Shown here: positions 15,220 through 22,551 of the stretch, in pieces | Position numbering within the stretch: position 1 is the first letter of the stretch | How the letters are laid out: each line of letters starts with the position of its first letter | From: JANOAR01 sp031411235 | GTDB taxonomy: Bacteria > Verrucomicrobiota > Verrucomicrobiia > Verrucomicrobiales > Verrucomicrobiaceae | NCBI GenBank assembly: GCA_031411235.1 | Contig: JANOAR010000079.1 | Span: forward strand, 1-22,565 | Direction of reading: 5' to 3' | DNA length: 22,565 bases | Made by a program: the position numbers and the translations under genes | The notes under the pieces: model-generated | What the model was told of the DNA's origin: nothing | Database searches by the model: none | What the model saw: the letters and a program-made list of their open reading frames with translations, nothing else

Positions 15220-16086
15220 ATGCATCGCTTCTTCGCCCTTTTTGTGATCCTCCTCGGTACGCTCGCTTGTGCCCAGCCCGTTGCGCCAACCAAGCCTAGC
15301 CAAGCCATCAAGCCGGGCGATTGGAGCAGCATCACCTTTGAGTCGTCGCCGCCACAATCGGATGCCGAGCAGCTTAGGTTTCGCATGAGCGCTATGGAGC
15401 AGCCACCGATCTATTATGTGAAGCAGGAGTCATACAGCATCCTGGTGCCGAAGGGCTACAAGAAGGAAGTGCCTCATGGGCTGCTGATCTGGATCAGCGC
15501 GGGCGCGACGGCTTCCATCCCGAAGGAATGGGAAGCGGTGCTGGCGGAGAAGAAGTTGATCTTCATCGGGGCGCTGAACTCAGGCAACCCGCGCAATGTC
15601 TTTGACCGGATGCGCCTGGCGATAGACGCGAACCACAACCTGCGCGGGCTCTACAATGTGGATGGCCACCGCGTGTATGTCTCGGGCTTCTCGGGTGGCT
15701 CGCGCGTGGCCAGCATGTTGAGCGTGTGCTACGCCGATATGTTTAGCGGCGCGGCCTGCTTCATGGGGGCCAACTTCTACAAGGATGTGCTCGCGGAGGA
15801 CAACAAGGTCTATGAAACGCGCTACATCCCGAACGATGAGATTCTGGATATTGCCAAGCAGGCCTGCCGCTTCTCCCTCATCACGGGCGAGAAGGATTTT
15901 AATCTGCCCAACACCAAGGCCGTCCATACGGCGATGCAGAAGGAGGGCTTCGCCAATGCCCAGCTCGTTAATATCCCGGCGCAGGGGCACCAGCCGCCTG
16001 CTGCCGATTGGTTGAAGAAGGTGTTGGATTATCTCGATGTAGGGAAGGCAGATTTAAAGCCCAGTGGCTTGCTGCCGCCGAAATAG
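15220..16086 (+). CDS. Exported alpha/beta-fold hydrolase
   Basis: This 288-residue protein is probably a secreted esterase. ATG 15220 opens MHRFFALFVILLGTLACA, a Sec signal with a likely cut after ACA; LAC is a poor lipobox because the -3 residue is Thr. The catalytic triad is well placed: Ser158 in VSGFSGGSRVA (GxSxG), Asp226 in ITGEKDFNLP and His257 in PAQGHQPPAADW. The overall plan resembles single-domain PHB-depolymerase/feruloyl-esterase-like alpha/beta hydrolases. The length is normal for these. The next gene starts 24 nt downstream on the same strand and the pair ends at a strong terminator, so they form a two-gene operon. The substrate is unknown; a sugar- or aromatic-ester role would fit its Gfo/Idh/MocA partner. 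Confidence 0.87.
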   Translation: MHRFFALFVILLGTLACAQPVAPTKPSQAIKPGDWSSITFESSPPQSDAEQLRFRMSAMEQPPIYYVKQESYSILVPKGYKKEVPHGLLIWISAGATASIPKEWEAVLAEKKLIFIGALNSGNPRNVFDRMRLAIDANHNLRGLYNVDGHRVYVSGFSGGSRVASMLSVCYADMFSGAACFMGANFYKDVLAEDNKVYETRYIPNDEILDIAKQACRFSLITGEKDFNLPNTKAVHTAMQKEGFANAQLVNIPAQGHQPPAADWLKKVLDYLDVGKADLKPSGLLPPK

Positions 16087-16110
16087 TTCTGAGCCCAACC
16101 ACCGACCACC

Positions 16111-17088
16111 ATGCGCCTCATCCATACTCTCGCCTTCATCGCCTTCGCCCTCGGGGCGCAGGCTCAAGACACTGCTGCCAAGCCCTTGCGCTGCGGCATC
16201 ATCGGCCTCGACACCTCACACGTCCTCGCCTTCACCACCACGCTGAATACCAAAAAACTGCCGGAGTTCGCAGGTGTGAGCATCGTCGCGGCCTACCCGC
16301 AGGGCAGTAAGGACATCCCCGGCAGCGTGAGCCGCGTGCCGGACTACACGGCCAAGGTGCAGACCATGGGCGTGAAGATCGTGGACAGTGTGGAGGCACT
16401 AGTGAGCCAGGTCGATGCCGTGTTCCTCGAAAGCAATGATGGGCGGGTGCATCTGGAGCAACTGCGGCCCTGCCTCGCGGCGAAGAAGCCAGTCTTCATC
16501 GACAAACCCATCGCGGCCTCGCTGGCGGACACGCTGCGGATTTTCGCCGAAGCGAAGGCGGCGGGGGTGCCTATTTTTTGTTCCTCATCGCTGCGCTTTG
16601 GCAAGGCCACGCAGGCTGTTGCGCAAGGCTCGGTGGGCAAGGTCATCTCTGCCGAAACCAGCAGCCCGGCCTCGCTGGAGGAGCACCACGTCGATCTCTA
16701 CTGGTATGGCGTGCACGGCTGTGAGTCTCTCTACACGGTGATGGGTAAGGGTTGCCAAACCGTGAAGCGTGGCACCACGGCTGAGGGTTTGATCGAAGTC
16801 ACAGGCGATTGGGGCAATGGCCGCACGGGCATCTTCCGCGAGGCGAAAAAATACGCTGGTGTCGCGAAGGGCGACAAAGGCGAGGTGGCCTTCGGTAGCT
16901 ATGATGGCTACGATGTATTGCTCAGCGCGGTGGTGAAATTTTTCCGCAGTGGGCAGGTGCCTGTGAGTGCCGAAGAGACCACCGAACTGTATGCCTTCAT
17001 GGCCGCAGCTGATGAGAGCAAGCGAGCGGGGGGAGCTGCGGTGAAGCTGGCCGACGTGCTAGCGAAGGCCCAGGCAGAAGTGAAGTAG
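16111..17088 (+). CDS. Sec-exported Gfo/Idh/MocA family oxidoreductase
   Basis: This 325-residue protein has a Sec-type signal (MRLIHTLAFIAFALGAQA) and then a Rossmann fold starting at LRCGIIGLDTSHV (29-38). The usual GxGxxG is replaced by GIIGLDTSH, which is typical of a distinct subgroup of Gfo/Idh/MocA proteins but may weaken classical NAD(P) binding. The family lysine is present as IDKP (DKP at 131-133, instead of EKP). It is shorter than the Tat-exported family member elsewhere in the window. It lacks an obvious proline-rich insert. The second gene of the operon with the exported alpha/beta hydrolase, it ends 6 nt before the first base of a strong terminator stem. The substrate is not readable from sequence. 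Confidence 0.88.
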   Translation: MRLIHTLAFIAFALGAQAQDTAAKPLRCGIIGLDTSHVLAFTTTLNTKKLPEFAGVSIVAAYPQGSKDIPGSVSRVPDYTAKVQTMGVKIVDSVEALVSQVDAVFLESNDGRVHLEQLRPCLAAKKPVFIDKPIAASLADTLRIFAEAKAAGVPIFCSSSLRFGKATQAVAQGSVGKVISAETSSPASLEEHHVDLYWYGVHGCESLYTVMGKGCQTVKRGTTAEGLIEVTGDWGNGRTGIFREAKKYAGVAKGDKGEVAFGSYDGYDVLLSAVVKFFRSGQVPVSAEETTELYAFMAAADESKRAGGAAVKLADVLAKAQAEVK

Positions 17089-17094
17089 AAAATA

Positions 17095-17132
17095 ACGGCC
17101 ACCGGGATAACCCGCCCGGTGGCCGTTTTTTT
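17095..17132 (+). terminator. Strong intrinsic terminator after the oxidoreductase operon
   Basis: ACGGCCACCGGG (17095-17106) and CCCGGTGGCCGT (17115-17126) form a perfect 12-bp GC-rich stem with an 8-nt loop, followed by a run of seven T (17126-17132). In the other direction the stem is followed by TTATTTTC, so it could also act on the minus strand. Confidence 0.93.
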
Positions 17133-17142
17133 GTCACCACAC

Positions 17143-17178
17143 ACCGCTCGTTGGGTTCTTCACCCAGCAGCGGTTTTT
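17143..17178 (+). terminator. Second, backup terminator hairpin
   Basis: ACCGCT (17143-17148) pairs with AGCGGT (17169-17174), and inside it TGGGT (17152-17156) pairs with ACCCA (17162-17166) around TCTTC. Five T follow (17174-17178). It lies 10 nt past the T tract of the first terminator and would also form on the minus strand after the PEP-CTERM gene. Confidence 0.65.
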
Positions 17179-17218
17179 GATCATCTCGGTTCACGAGACG
17201 AAATTTCCATTTATCGAT

Positions 17219-17905
17219 CTATGCCTGCTGGCGATGGGGGCGGCGAAAGCGAGCGAGAAGGCCAGCAATGGCGACGAGCAGCACCGAGCCGGGCTCGGGC
17301 ACGACGCTGGCGGTTTGCAGGCGGCTGGTGACATCCGGCGTGGTGGTGAAGGTGGGGTCGAAGTTGCCCAGTACGGGCGTGGAGCCGCTGGTGAGACTGA
17401 AAGAGCCAGCGTTGGGATCAATGCTATTCGGATCGGGAAAGCGCCATGCACTGCTGGTTAGCAGTGCCCACTCGCGTGTGGACGTTAGCGATTGGGCATC
17501 AAAAACCCAAAGGTAGGCGACATCATTTTGAGTGAAGCTAGGTGTGTTGCCAAACATGTCGAGAAGCCCAAGGCTGGAATGGCCTGTGGTGGCGGTGTCA
17601 GCCACGAACGTATCGCCGACACTGAAGGCTCCGAAGGCGGAGTTGAACGTTCCTGCGCCTTCATTGGCTTGGGCAAAGGGTTTCCAGTTCGCTTGCCACA
17701 AGTCCGTGTTCGTGGCCAGCGGGGTAAATGAGTTGCCGAAAGTGCCGAGTTCGAACTTGAACAGGCTGTCGAGCGCGGTGCCCTGGCTCGTCACCAGGGT
17801 GTCGCCGATGGTATTCGTCAGCGACACTGAGCCCGCGTGAGCCGCGAGACAGAATAGGCTGGAGAGCAGCCCTAGCAGGACGAAGGGGCAGGAAGACGTT
17901 GTCAT
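17219..17905 (-). CDS. PEP-CTERM sorting-domain surface protein
   Basis: This 228-residue exported protein begins with a signal peptide (MTTSSCPFVLLGLLSSLFCLAAHA) and ends with a textbook PEP-CTERM tail: VPEPGS (about 202-207), then LLVAIAGLLA as a transmembrane segment and ARFRRPHRQQA as the basic tail. An exosortase (EpsH-type), not in this window, would cut at the PEP motif. The mature part of about 180 residues is Ser/Thr/Gly-rich with no catalytic motif, low in Cys, and shows repeated Asp/Thr/Phe patterns. It is likely a secreted or surface matrix protein; its exact role is unknown. It is monocistronic, between convergent terminators and a divergent desaturase gene. Confidence 0.9.
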   Translation of the reverse strand: MTTSSCPFVLLGLLSSLFCLAAHAGSVSLTNTIGDTLVTSQGTALDSLFKFELGTFGNSFTPLATNTDLWQANWKPFAQANEGAGTFNSAFGAFSVGDTFVADTATTGHSSLGLLDMFGNTPSFTQNDVAYLWVFDAQSLTSTREWALLTSSAWRFPDPNSIDPNAGSFSLTSGSTPVLGNFDPTFTTTPDVTSRLQTASVVPEPGSVLLVAIAGLLARFRRPHRQQA

Positions 17906-17941
17906 GGAAAGGGAGGGTGATGGTCTGATATAGTTACGGTA

Positions 17942-17956
17942 ATTATACTCAGTATA
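17942..17956 (-). promoter_or_regulatory. Perfect -10 box overlapping a 13-bp palindrome upstream of the PEP-CTERM gene
   Basis: On the minus strand TATAAT (17947-17942) is an exact consensus -10 hexamer, placing transcription start near 17935 and giving a leader of about 30 nt. The dyad TATAC-TCA-GTATA (17944-17956) overlaps it. No good -35 is seen at 17 nt. The AT-rich stretch is unlike the rest of the window. A repressor binding at the dyad would block the promoter; this is inferred from geometry only. The whole 17906-18138 gap has no other gene. Confidence 0.45.
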
Positions 17957-18138
17957 TCAATATGTGGTTCCCGCGACAATCAAAATTTCAGGAATGCTAC
18001 CCTCACTGACCCCTTTCTTCCTTGTTGGAGGCTGATGGCATCATCAGAGGCCATAAACTTCGTCACTGGGTGTCCAATCCGTCATTTGCTTTTTGCATCA
18101 TCCTGAACCACAGACGGCGCGTATTTCACCGCCTCACA

Positions 18139-19176
18139 ATGACCAACCTACCCCCCACATCTTCTTCGTGGCTCAGCCGCTTTCGTCATAGCACAACCAT
18201 CATGCTCAAGCAGTGGTGGGACTCCGACTACCACCCCGAGGGCGTCGATGCCATCCGCCAAATGGAGGACAAGGTGGACACCAAGCGCACCATGCCCTTC
18301 ATCATCCTGCATGGCTGCTGCCTCTTCGTCTTCCTCGTCGGCTGGAGCTGGACGGCGGTCATCGCTGCGGTGCTCTTTTATGCCGTGCGCATGTTCGCCA
18401 TCACGGCTTTCTATCACCGCTACTTCTCCCATCGCGCCTTCAAGACCTCACGTTTTGGTCAGTTCATGTTTGCCGTCATCGGCAACTGTGCGATGCAGCG
18501 CGGTGCCCTCTGGTGGGCCTCCACCCATCGCCATCATCACAAGCACAGCGACCAGGAAGAAGACATTCACTCGCCCGGCCTGAAGGGCTTCTGGTGGTCG
18601 CACATCGGCTGGATCACCAGCAAGAAAAACTTCCCCACGGACTACACCCGCATCAAGGATCTCGCCAAGTTCCCTGAACTCGTTTGGCTGAACCGCCACG
18701 ATTTCCTCATCCCCGTGGTGCTCGGTTTAGTCATCTGGGCCGTCGGCCATCTCCTTGAAGTGTATGTGCCTGCGCTCCATGTCACCGCTGGGCAGCTCTT
18801 TGTGTGGTGCTTCTTTGTCAGCACGGTGGTGCTCATGCACGGCACTTTCTTCATCAACTCGCTCGCCCATGTGTTTGGTCGCAAGCGTTTCAAAACGGGC
18901 GATGACAGCCGCAATAGCCTGACGCTGGCGGTGATCACCCTCGGCGAAGGCTGGCACAACAACCACCACCGCTACCAGCACAGCGCCCGCCAAGGCTTCT
19001 TCTGGTGGGAACTCGACATCTCCTACTACACGCTGAAGGTGCTCTCCTGGCTGGGCATCGTGTGGGATCTGAAGCCCGTGCCTGCCAGCGTCTATGCCGA
19101 GGCTCAAAAGCTCAGCGCTGCCGCCGCAGAGATGCCGACCGAGGAGGTTGAAGCAGACGCCGAGCCCACGAGTTAA
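18139..19176 (+). CDS. Acyl-CoA desaturase (delta-9 type)
   Basis: This 345-residue membrane di-iron fatty-acid desaturase introduces a cis double bond, probably at delta-9, in acyl-CoA or lipid substrates. All three histidine boxes are present: HRYFSH (93-98), HRHHHKH (130-136) and GWHNNHHRYQHSAR (HNNHH 273-277). The four hydrophobic segments sit around residues 53-90, 107-120, 190-212 and 217-240. ATG 18139 is chosen because it gives the usual N-terminus; the ATG 63 nt later would also keep all motifs. It is monocistronic, with a terminator 16 nt past its stop, and is divergent from the PEP-CTERM gene. Membrane fluidity is its likely role. The acidic C-terminal tail (EEVEADAEPTS) is not part of the enzyme core. 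Confidence 0.93.
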   Translation: MTNLPPTSSSWLSRFRHSTTIMLKQWWDSDYHPEGVDAIRQMEDKVDTKRTMPFIILHGCCLFVFLVGWSWTAVIAAVLFYAVRMFAITAFYHRYFSHRAFKTSRFGQFMFAVIGNCAMQRGALWWASTHRHHHKHSDQEEDIHSPGLKGFWWSHIGWITSKKNFPTDYTRIKDLAKFPELVWLNRHDFLIPVVLGLVIWAVGHLLEVYVPALHVTAGQLFVWCFFVSTVVLMHGTFFINSLAHVFGRKRFKTGDDSRNSLTLAVITLGEGWHNNHHRYQHSARQGFFWWELDISYYTLKVLSWLGIVWDLKPVPASVYAEAQKLSAAAAEMPTEEVEADAEPTS

Positions 19177-19191
19177 CGAATCTTCACCCTG

Positions 19192-19223
19192 AAAAAGCGG
19201 CCTTTCGCGAGGCCGCTTTTTTT
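19192..19223 (+). terminator. Intrinsic terminator after the desaturase gene
   Basis: AAAAAGCGGCCT (19192-19203) and AGGCCGCTTTTT (19210-19221) form a 12-bp stem with a 6-nt TTCGCG loop and a T tract to 19223. The stem also reads with A-rich flank on the minus strand, so it may act bidirectionally on the convergent phospho-sugar mutase gene that ends at 19263. Confidence 0.93.
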
Positions 19224-19262
19224 GTGCCTACATGGGAGCCGTTGGACGACGACTTTGCTGCC

Positions 19263-21209
19263 TCACGCGGCCAGTCGTGCGTCGATGTCTGTCTCCAGCC
19301 AAGCCCACAGGCTGTTCAGCCCGTTCGCGGCCTTTGTCTTAGCAGCGGCCAAATCGAAGGTCTCACCAGCCACCGGCAGGCTATTGCCGAACATGTAGTA
19401 TTTGATCTTTGGCTCGGTGCCGCTGGGGCGCACGGCGAAGCTGCGGCCATCGGCCAGATCGACGAAGAGCATCTTCTCCGCAGGCACGCGCTCGCCTTCT
19501 TCGTCGTGGATGACATCCTTGCGGAAGTCGCGCACCGAAGTCACCGCCACGCCATCAATGACGGTGGGTGGGTTGCTGCCGTAGCTATCGGCGAGCTTGG
19601 CGATCTTTCCAGCGCCCTCGGCCCCCTCAAAGGTCTTGCTCTTGTTGACCTCTAGGAAGTAACCCACCTCGCCGTAAACTTCGTCGAGCAGCTCGACAAT
19701 CGTCTGCCCCCGGCTAGCGGCAAAGGCGGCCAGCTCGGCGAACATGACCACGGCTCCGTTGCCATCCTTGTCGCGGCTGAAGTCGCTGCCCATGTAGCCG
19801 TAGCTCTCCTCGCCGCCGAAGACGAGGAAGGCGCTCTTCGCGAGGCGGATGTCGCGCGTGCCCTTCTCATCGAGATCGCGGTAGGCGTCGCCGATGCCAA
19901 GCTGCGCTTCATACTTCGCCAGCTTACTGCTGATCCACTTGAAACCCGTGAGCGTGTTGACACAGCGGATGCCGAATTTCGCCGCGATGGCGTCCTGCAT
20001 CGGCGAGGTCACGTAGGTCTTCAGCAGCACGGCGTTGGCCTTGTTGGCGTTGGTCAGCCAGCCCAGCTCAAACATCGTCTTGGCCCGGTACCACGCCATC
20101 AGCGAGCCAATCTGGTTGCCCGTGAGTAGCACCATTTTGCCTTCCTTATTGCGCACGCCCACGCCCATGCGATCGCAGTCGGGATCGGTGCCGATGATGG
20201 CATCCGCGCCTTCTTTGTCGGCAAGATCAGCGGCCATTTTCAGCGCGGGCGCATTCTCAGGATTCGGCGATTCCACGGTGGGGAAGCGCCCGTCCTGCAC
20301 GTCCTGCTCAGGCACTGTCAGGCAGTTGAAGCCGAGATTCTTCAGGATTGTCGGCACCAGCACGCCGCCCGTGCCGTGCAGCGCGGTGAAGACGATCTTC
20401 AATCCTTGGGCCTTGGACAGCAGCTCGGGGCGCAGCATAAGCGTCTGCACGCGGGTGAGGTATTCCTCATCCATCGCCTTGCCGAGCATGGTGATGGCAC
20501 CGCGCTCGCTCTCGGGCAGGGCGTCGTAGCTCTCGCTGGTGATGGCATTCACTTCCTTGATGATGCCCGTCGCATGGGGTTCCACGATGCCGGCACCGTC
20601 GTTAAAATTGACCTTGTAGCCGTTGTCGTGCGCGGGGTTGTGCGAGGCGGTGAGCATCACCCCCGCGTCGGCGCGCAGCGTGCGCACGGCGTAGCTCATC
20701 TCGGGCGTGGCGCGGCAGCCGTCGAAGAGATAAACATTCGCGCCGCAGTCGGTCGCCAGCTTGGCCGCGAACTGTGCGAACTCCTTTGAGAAATGCCGCG
20801 TGTCGTGGGCAAAGACGAGGCTGGGCTTGCCCGCGATGCCTGCCTTGGCGCGGTAGGCCAGAATGTAGGCGACGAGGCCGCGAGTGGCGCGCGAGACGTT
20901 GAAGTAGTTCATCGACTTGGTGCCTACGCAGGGATGATCGGGCCGCACATCCGCCGCCGCTGTGCCGCGCTCGGCCTTGGTGACGACCTTGCCAATCGTG
21001 CGTCCGCGCAGCCCGCCTGTGCCGAATTTCATTGTCTCATAGAAGCGGTCGTCCAGCTCGCTCCACTGCCCTGCGGCCACGAGTTCCTCAATGCTAGCCC
21101 GATACACCGGGTTGTCGCTGGCGCGCAGCAGGGCGAGTGCGTTATCATGGCTGGATTGCAGGAGCTTTTGATCTGCGACGGCTTGGGAGAGGTTGGCTTC
21201 GAGGGACAT
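19263..21209 (-). CDS. Phospho-sugar mutase (phosphoglucomutase/phosphomannomutase family)
   Basis: This 648-residue cytoplasmic enzyme interconverts hexose 1- and 6-phosphates. Four family signatures are visible in order: TASHNP (187-192) with the phosphoserine Ser189, GTDPDCDRMG (DPDCDR 342-347, Mg2+ binding; Cys replaces the more usual Gly or Ala), GGEESYG (465-471, sugar recognition) and RPSGTEPKIKYY (RPSGTEP 594-600, phosphate binding). At about 650 residues it resembles the longer PGM2-like bacterial type rather than the ~460-residue short type. ATG 21209 (MSLEANLSQ) is chosen over 21284, whose extra 25 residues look unconserved. It is divergent from the Uma2 gene with a 103-nt gap. Whether it prefers glucose or another hexose cannot be told. 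Confidence 0.92.
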   Translation of the reverse strand: MSLEANLSQAVADQKLLQSSHDNALALLRASDNPVYRASIEELVAAGQWSELDDRFYETMKFGTGGLRGRTIGKVVTKAERGTAAADVRPDHPCVGTKSMNYFNVSRATRGLVAYILAYRAKAGIAGKPSLVFAHDTRHFSKEFAQFAAKLATDCGANVYLFDGCRATPEMSYAVRTLRADAGVMLTASHNPAHDNGYKVNFNDGAGIVEPHATGIIKEVNAITSESYDALPESERGAITMLGKAMDEEYLTRVQTLMLRPELLSKAQGLKIVFTALHGTGGVLVPTILKNLGFNCLTVPEQDVQDGRFPTVESPNPENAPALKMAADLADKEGADAIIGTDPDCDRMGVGVRNKEGKMVLLTGNQIGSLMAWYRAKTMFELGWLTNANKANAVLLKTYVTSPMQDAIAAKFGIRCVNTLTGFKWISSKLAKYEAQLGIGDAYRDLDEKGTRDIRLAKSAFLVFGGEESYGYMGSDFSRDKDGNGAVVMFAELAAFAASRGQTIVELLDEVYGEVGYFLEVNKSKTFEGAEGAGKIAKLADSYGSNPPTVIDGVAVTSVRDFRKDVIHDEEGERVPAEKMLFVDLADGRSFAVRPSGTEPKIKYYMFGNSLPVAGETFDLAAAKTKAANGLNSLWAWLETDIDARLAA

Positions 21210-21312
21210 GAGGCGCGGATTTTGACAGTGATGGGTGAAGGATGCAATGCGTGAAGTGGACGAGGAGTCAGTGAAATTTGCCAAGGTTGGCGTAAGCGGC
21301 TAGCATGGCTGC

Positions 21313-21903
21313 ATGTCAGCGCTAGCCCTGCACGAACAGTTTGTCACCCCAGAGGCATACCTTGCCTCGGAGCTACGCTCGCCCATTAAACATGAGTACA
21401 TTGGTGGGGCCGTTCACGCGATGGCTGGAGCCAGGAATGCGCACAATCAGATCGCGGGAAGCACGTTTCTCGCTCTGGGCAAAAGGCTATTCGGAAAGAA
21501 ATGCCGCCCCTTCAATAGCGATACCAAAGTGCGCGTGAAGATGCCCAACCAACTGCGCTTCTACTACCCCGATGTGCAGGTAGTCTGTGACTCCAATCCA
21601 CACGATGACTCCTTCCAGGATCGGCCCGTAGTCATCGTCGAGGTGCTCTCGAAGGCTACTCGCCGCTTGGATGAGGGCGAAAAATGGGATGCCTACCAGA
21701 CGATCCCTTCGCTCGATGCCTACATCCTCGTGGACAGCACCCACACGAGTGTGCTCGTCTTTCGACGCACAGATTCCGGCTTCAAAAAGGAAGTCTATAC
21801 CGAACGGAAAAGCAGCATCCCGCTCGATAGCATCGGCATCGAGTTGCCCCTTTCCGAGATCTACGACGGCATGGATTTTGCTGACTTGGCGCTGGTGAAG
21901 TAA
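21313..21903 (+). CDS. Uma2-family putative PD-(D/E)XK endonuclease
   Basis: This 196-residue protein matches the Uma2 (DUF820) family, which has a restriction-endonuclease-like fold and mostly unknown cellular roles. Visible hallmarks are HEYIGGAVHAMAG, RFYYPDVQVVCD (active-site-like Asp87), PVVIVEVLS (Glu110) and the closing LDEGEKWDAYQTIPSLDAYILVDS-type block (quoted in part). The expected D...ExK arrangement is seen as Asp87 and Glu110-Val-Leu, with Lys114 nearby. The length is normal. There is no toxin/antitoxin partner, transposase or restriction gene next to it. Its 3' end is 25 nt upstream of a sigma-54 -24/-12 site, so its coding sequence is the space where an activator of glnB would bind. 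Confidence 0.85.
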   Translation: MSALALHEQFVTPEAYLASELRSPIKHEYIGGAVHAMAGARNAHNQIAGSTFLALGKRLFGKKCRPFNSDTKVRVKMPNQLRFYYPDVQVVCDSNPHDDSFQDRPVVIVEVLSKATRRLDEGEKWDAYQTIPSLDAYILVDSTHTSVLVFRRTDSGFKKEVYTERKSSIPLDSIGIELPLSEIYDGMDFADLALVK

Positions 21904-21928
21904 ACTCGAGAAAGAAGTTTTTACACCT

Positions 21929-21944
21929 TGGCACGATACTCGCT
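21929..21944 (+). promoter_or_regulatory. Sigma-54 (-24/-12) promoter for glnB
   Basis: TGGCACGATACTCGCT matches the sigma-54 consensus TGGCACG-N4-TTGCW except for one C in place of the second T of TTGC. The invariant GG (21930-21931) and GC (21942-21943) are separated by exactly 10 nt. Transcription should start near 21955, leaving a leader of about 100 nt before glnB at 22055. It lies in the correct orientation immediately upstream of a PII gene, a classical NtrC/sigma-54 target. No GCAC-N7-GTGC NtrC-type site was seen in the preceding 180 nt, so the activator is unknown. Confidence 0.8.
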
Positions 21945-21945
21945 A

Positions 21946-21969
21946 TGTGTCTGGTATTGAAGAGACACA
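21946..21969. repeat. Inverted repeat at the predicted glnB transcription start
   Basis: TGTGTCT (21946-21952) and AGACACA (21963-21969) pair perfectly around a 10-nt centre. It begins 2 nt after the sigma-54 element and spans its predicted +1. If transcription starts near 21955 only the right arm would be in the RNA, so a DNA-level operator is more likely than an RNA hairpin. Confidence 0.5.
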
Positions 21970-22054
21970 CCAACCGTGCTGTGATAGCCCCACTCTGGGT
22001 CATCTAGCTCACTGGTGATCTCTGCGAACTCACACCCAACAACTCGGTACCATC

Positions 22055-22393
22055 ATGAAAAAAATTGAAGCTATCATCAAGCCCTTCAAGCTCGAAGACG
22101 TAAAGGAAGCCCTCTCCGGCGTCGGAGTCGAGGGTATGACAGTCGTGGAAGTCAAAGGATTCGGACGCCAGAAGGGCCACACCGAGATCTATCGCGGCAG
22201 TGAATACACCGTGGACTTCCTGCCCAAGATCAAAGTCGAAGTCGTCGTCACCGACGCCCTCGTCGAGAGCGCCGTGGCCGCCATCGTGAAAGCCGCCAAG
22301 ACCGGCAAGATCGGAGACGGAAAGATCTTCGTGAGCGCCGTCGAGCAGGCCGTGCGCATCCGCACGGAAGAGACCGGCGACAAGGCCGTCTAG
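22055..22393 (+). CDS. glnB: Nitrogen regulatory PII protein
   Basis: This 112-residue cytoplasmic signal protein forms a trimer that binds ATP/ADP and 2-oxoglutarate and reports nitrogen status to its targets. The family pattern is complete: MKKIEAIIKPFKLEDVKEAL at the N-terminus, VVEVKGFGRQKGHTE leading into the T-loop, and YRGSEYTVDFLPK with the uridylylation tyrosine exactly at Tyr51. Then come TGKIGDGKIFV (Lys90) and AVRIRTEETGDKAV (Arg101, Arg103). The length is canonical. GlnB and GlnK cannot be distinguished by sequence here; a sigma-54 promoter is often seen with either, and no amtB or glnA is in the window. There is no clear Shine-Dalgarno before the ATG. The transcript ends at a strong terminator. 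Confidence 0.97.
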   Translation: MKKIEAIIKPFKLEDVKEALSGVGVEGMTVVEVKGFGRQKGHTEIYRGSEYTVDFLPKIKVEVVVTDALVESAVAAIVKAAKTGKIGDGKIFVSAVEQAVRIRTEETGDKAV

Positions 22394-22425
22394 CCTCGCG
22401 CGGATCACCGCAAAAAAATCAGTGC

Positions 22426-22466
22426 AACGCCGGTCCGGGGCAACCCGGGCCGGCGTTCGCTTTTTT
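22426..22466 (+). terminator. Strong intrinsic terminator after glnB with a GCAA tetraloop
   Basis: Bases 22426-22439 (AACGCCGGTCCGGG) and 22444-22457 (CCCGGGCCGGCGTT) form a 14-bp stem with one T:G wobble, closed by GCAA (22440-22443), a GNRA tetraloop. Six T follow at 22461-22466 after a short CGC. It isolates glnB from whatever lies beyond. Confidence 0.9.
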
Positions 22467-22517
22467 AACGGAGGAACACCGCGAGCCTGGGGCGCGGTGG
22501 CGTTGCCCGATTTTATA

Positions 22518-22551
22518 GTTTGGAGTTGGGCGTTTGGAGTTGGGTGTTTGG
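22518..22551 (+). repeat. 14-bp tandem repeat, about 2.4 copies
   Basis: GTTTGGAGTTGGGC (22518-22531) is followed by GTTTGGAGTTGGGT (22532-22545) and GTTTGG (22546-22551). The 22467-22565 end of the window otherwise holds no gene. It may be the edge of a longer low-complexity intergenic array that continues past the window. Confidence 0.7.

Noticed and set aside
21736..21755. AGCAC-N10-GTGCT dyad as an NtrC site for glnB
   Set aside because: The spacing is N10 between the arms (N7 is expected within GCAC...GTGC) and it lies in the Uma2 coding sequence, about 175 nt from the -24 element; it is probably coding chance.
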